From Prorocentrum cordatum (lineage: Eukaryota; Sar; Dinophyceae; Prorocentrales; Prorocentraceae): 42,500 nucleotides of DNA. Positions 42,177 to 42,500 of the stretch are shown here, piece after piece. The position numbers and the translations under genes were made by a program. Each line of letters begins with the position of its first letter. Position 1 is the first letter of the stretch. The DNA lies in the NCBI GenBank assembly GCA_963575745.1, contig CAUYUJ010019089.1:121158-163657 (forward strand). The letters are read 5' to 3'. A model generated the notes under the pieces. It searched no databases. It was not told the DNA's origin and saw only the letters and a list, made by a program, of their open reading frames with translations.

Positions 42177-42308
42177 CTTGATTGTGGCGGCCAGGGCCCC
42201 GTGGGCATTGAGGGCGTCGCGGCAGAGGACACCTGAGCCAGAGGTGGCACTATCCCTGCCCTGGGGGGTGCTGTGGTAATCCTCGGTGCTCGAGCTGCCA
42301 GCGTTCAT
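42177..42308 (-). CDS. Possible first exon of an unknown protein
   Basis: The minus-strand frame starts MNAGSSSTEDYHSTPQGRDS at 42308 and ends ALAATIK at an AAG|GAC donor (42177), 44 codons. The frame is open further upstream, so the Met is a guess. It could be spliced to 41793. Ser/Thr-rich with no recognised domain. Confidence 0.35.
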
Positions 42309-42444
42309 CGCCACATCGGGTGGGTGGGGCGAAGTGACCGTGGAAGAAGGGGGGTGCCAGTCGCGATGCCCTTGGGCGCTGCCCTGCGGCCGGGTCAGCG
42401 CAGCCTCGGCAGGACGCAAGGTGGGGCGCCAGGCGCCACCCGTC

Positions 42445-42500
42445 TGGGCAGCGAGGAGGAGGAGGAGGAGGAGGAGCAAGAGGAGGAGGGGGAGGAGGAG
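42445..42500. repeat. GAG microsatellite at the window edge
   Basis: GGAGGAGGAG repeat that continues past the end of the window. Confidence 0.8.

Noticed and set aside
1-42500. tRNA, rRNA and spliced-leader genes
   Set aside because: I looked for clover-leaf-like blocks and for the known dinoflagellate leader motif and found none convincing.

Overview
The window is nuclear DNA of a eukaryote, most likely a dinoflagellate. It is GC-rich, crowded with simple repeats, and its real coding sequence comes in short exons separated by repeat-filled introns. The exons I can pair by reading phase use GA, GC and only sometimes GT as the intron start, nearly always inside AG|G, with AG at the intron end. 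That pattern is known from dinoflagellates. I see no operons, ribosome binding sites, tRNA, rRNA or CRISPR array.

Layout. 1-1190: three short inverted-repeat (MITE-like) elements in GC-rich DNA. 1190-4887: a satellite of about forty 90-bp units. 5217-6302: the clearest gene, a seven-bladed WD40 propeller on the + strand, cut by an intron that looks like an inserted element. 6303-8395: 3' flank, GAG repeats, a possible small exon, and a second copy of the MITE from 422-623.

8396-36189: a 27.8-kb interval bounded by terminal inverted repeats that match at 37 of 38 positions. Both arms carry, in the same order read inwards, CGGTAACG-type repeats, GAT trinucleotide arrays, TGACGTCA arrays and more GAT arrays. 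All long GAT/ATC arrays of the window lie inside it. It holds three groups of exons, all on the minus strand: a transposase-like protein (15275-12717), a Lys/Ala-rich hypothetical protein in seven exons (21932-16577), and a longer hypothetical gene (core 29161-25299, with probable upstream exons to 33962). I propose that this interval is one giant DNA transposon with cargo genes. It also carries four copies of a 0.65-1.1-kb dispersed repeat.

36190-42500: flanking DNA with scattered small exons on both strands, CTTGGGGCC-type repeats, CCT, CATA and GAG microsatellites, and a 61-base A tract.

Two layers of mobile DNA seem to be at work: the giant element, and small introner-like elements that make introns. 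The best introner case is the 213-bp intron at 28175-28387, which is almost entirely one hairpin flanked by a 6-bp direct repeat. All gene models are joined by eye from phase and splice motifs, without transcripts.
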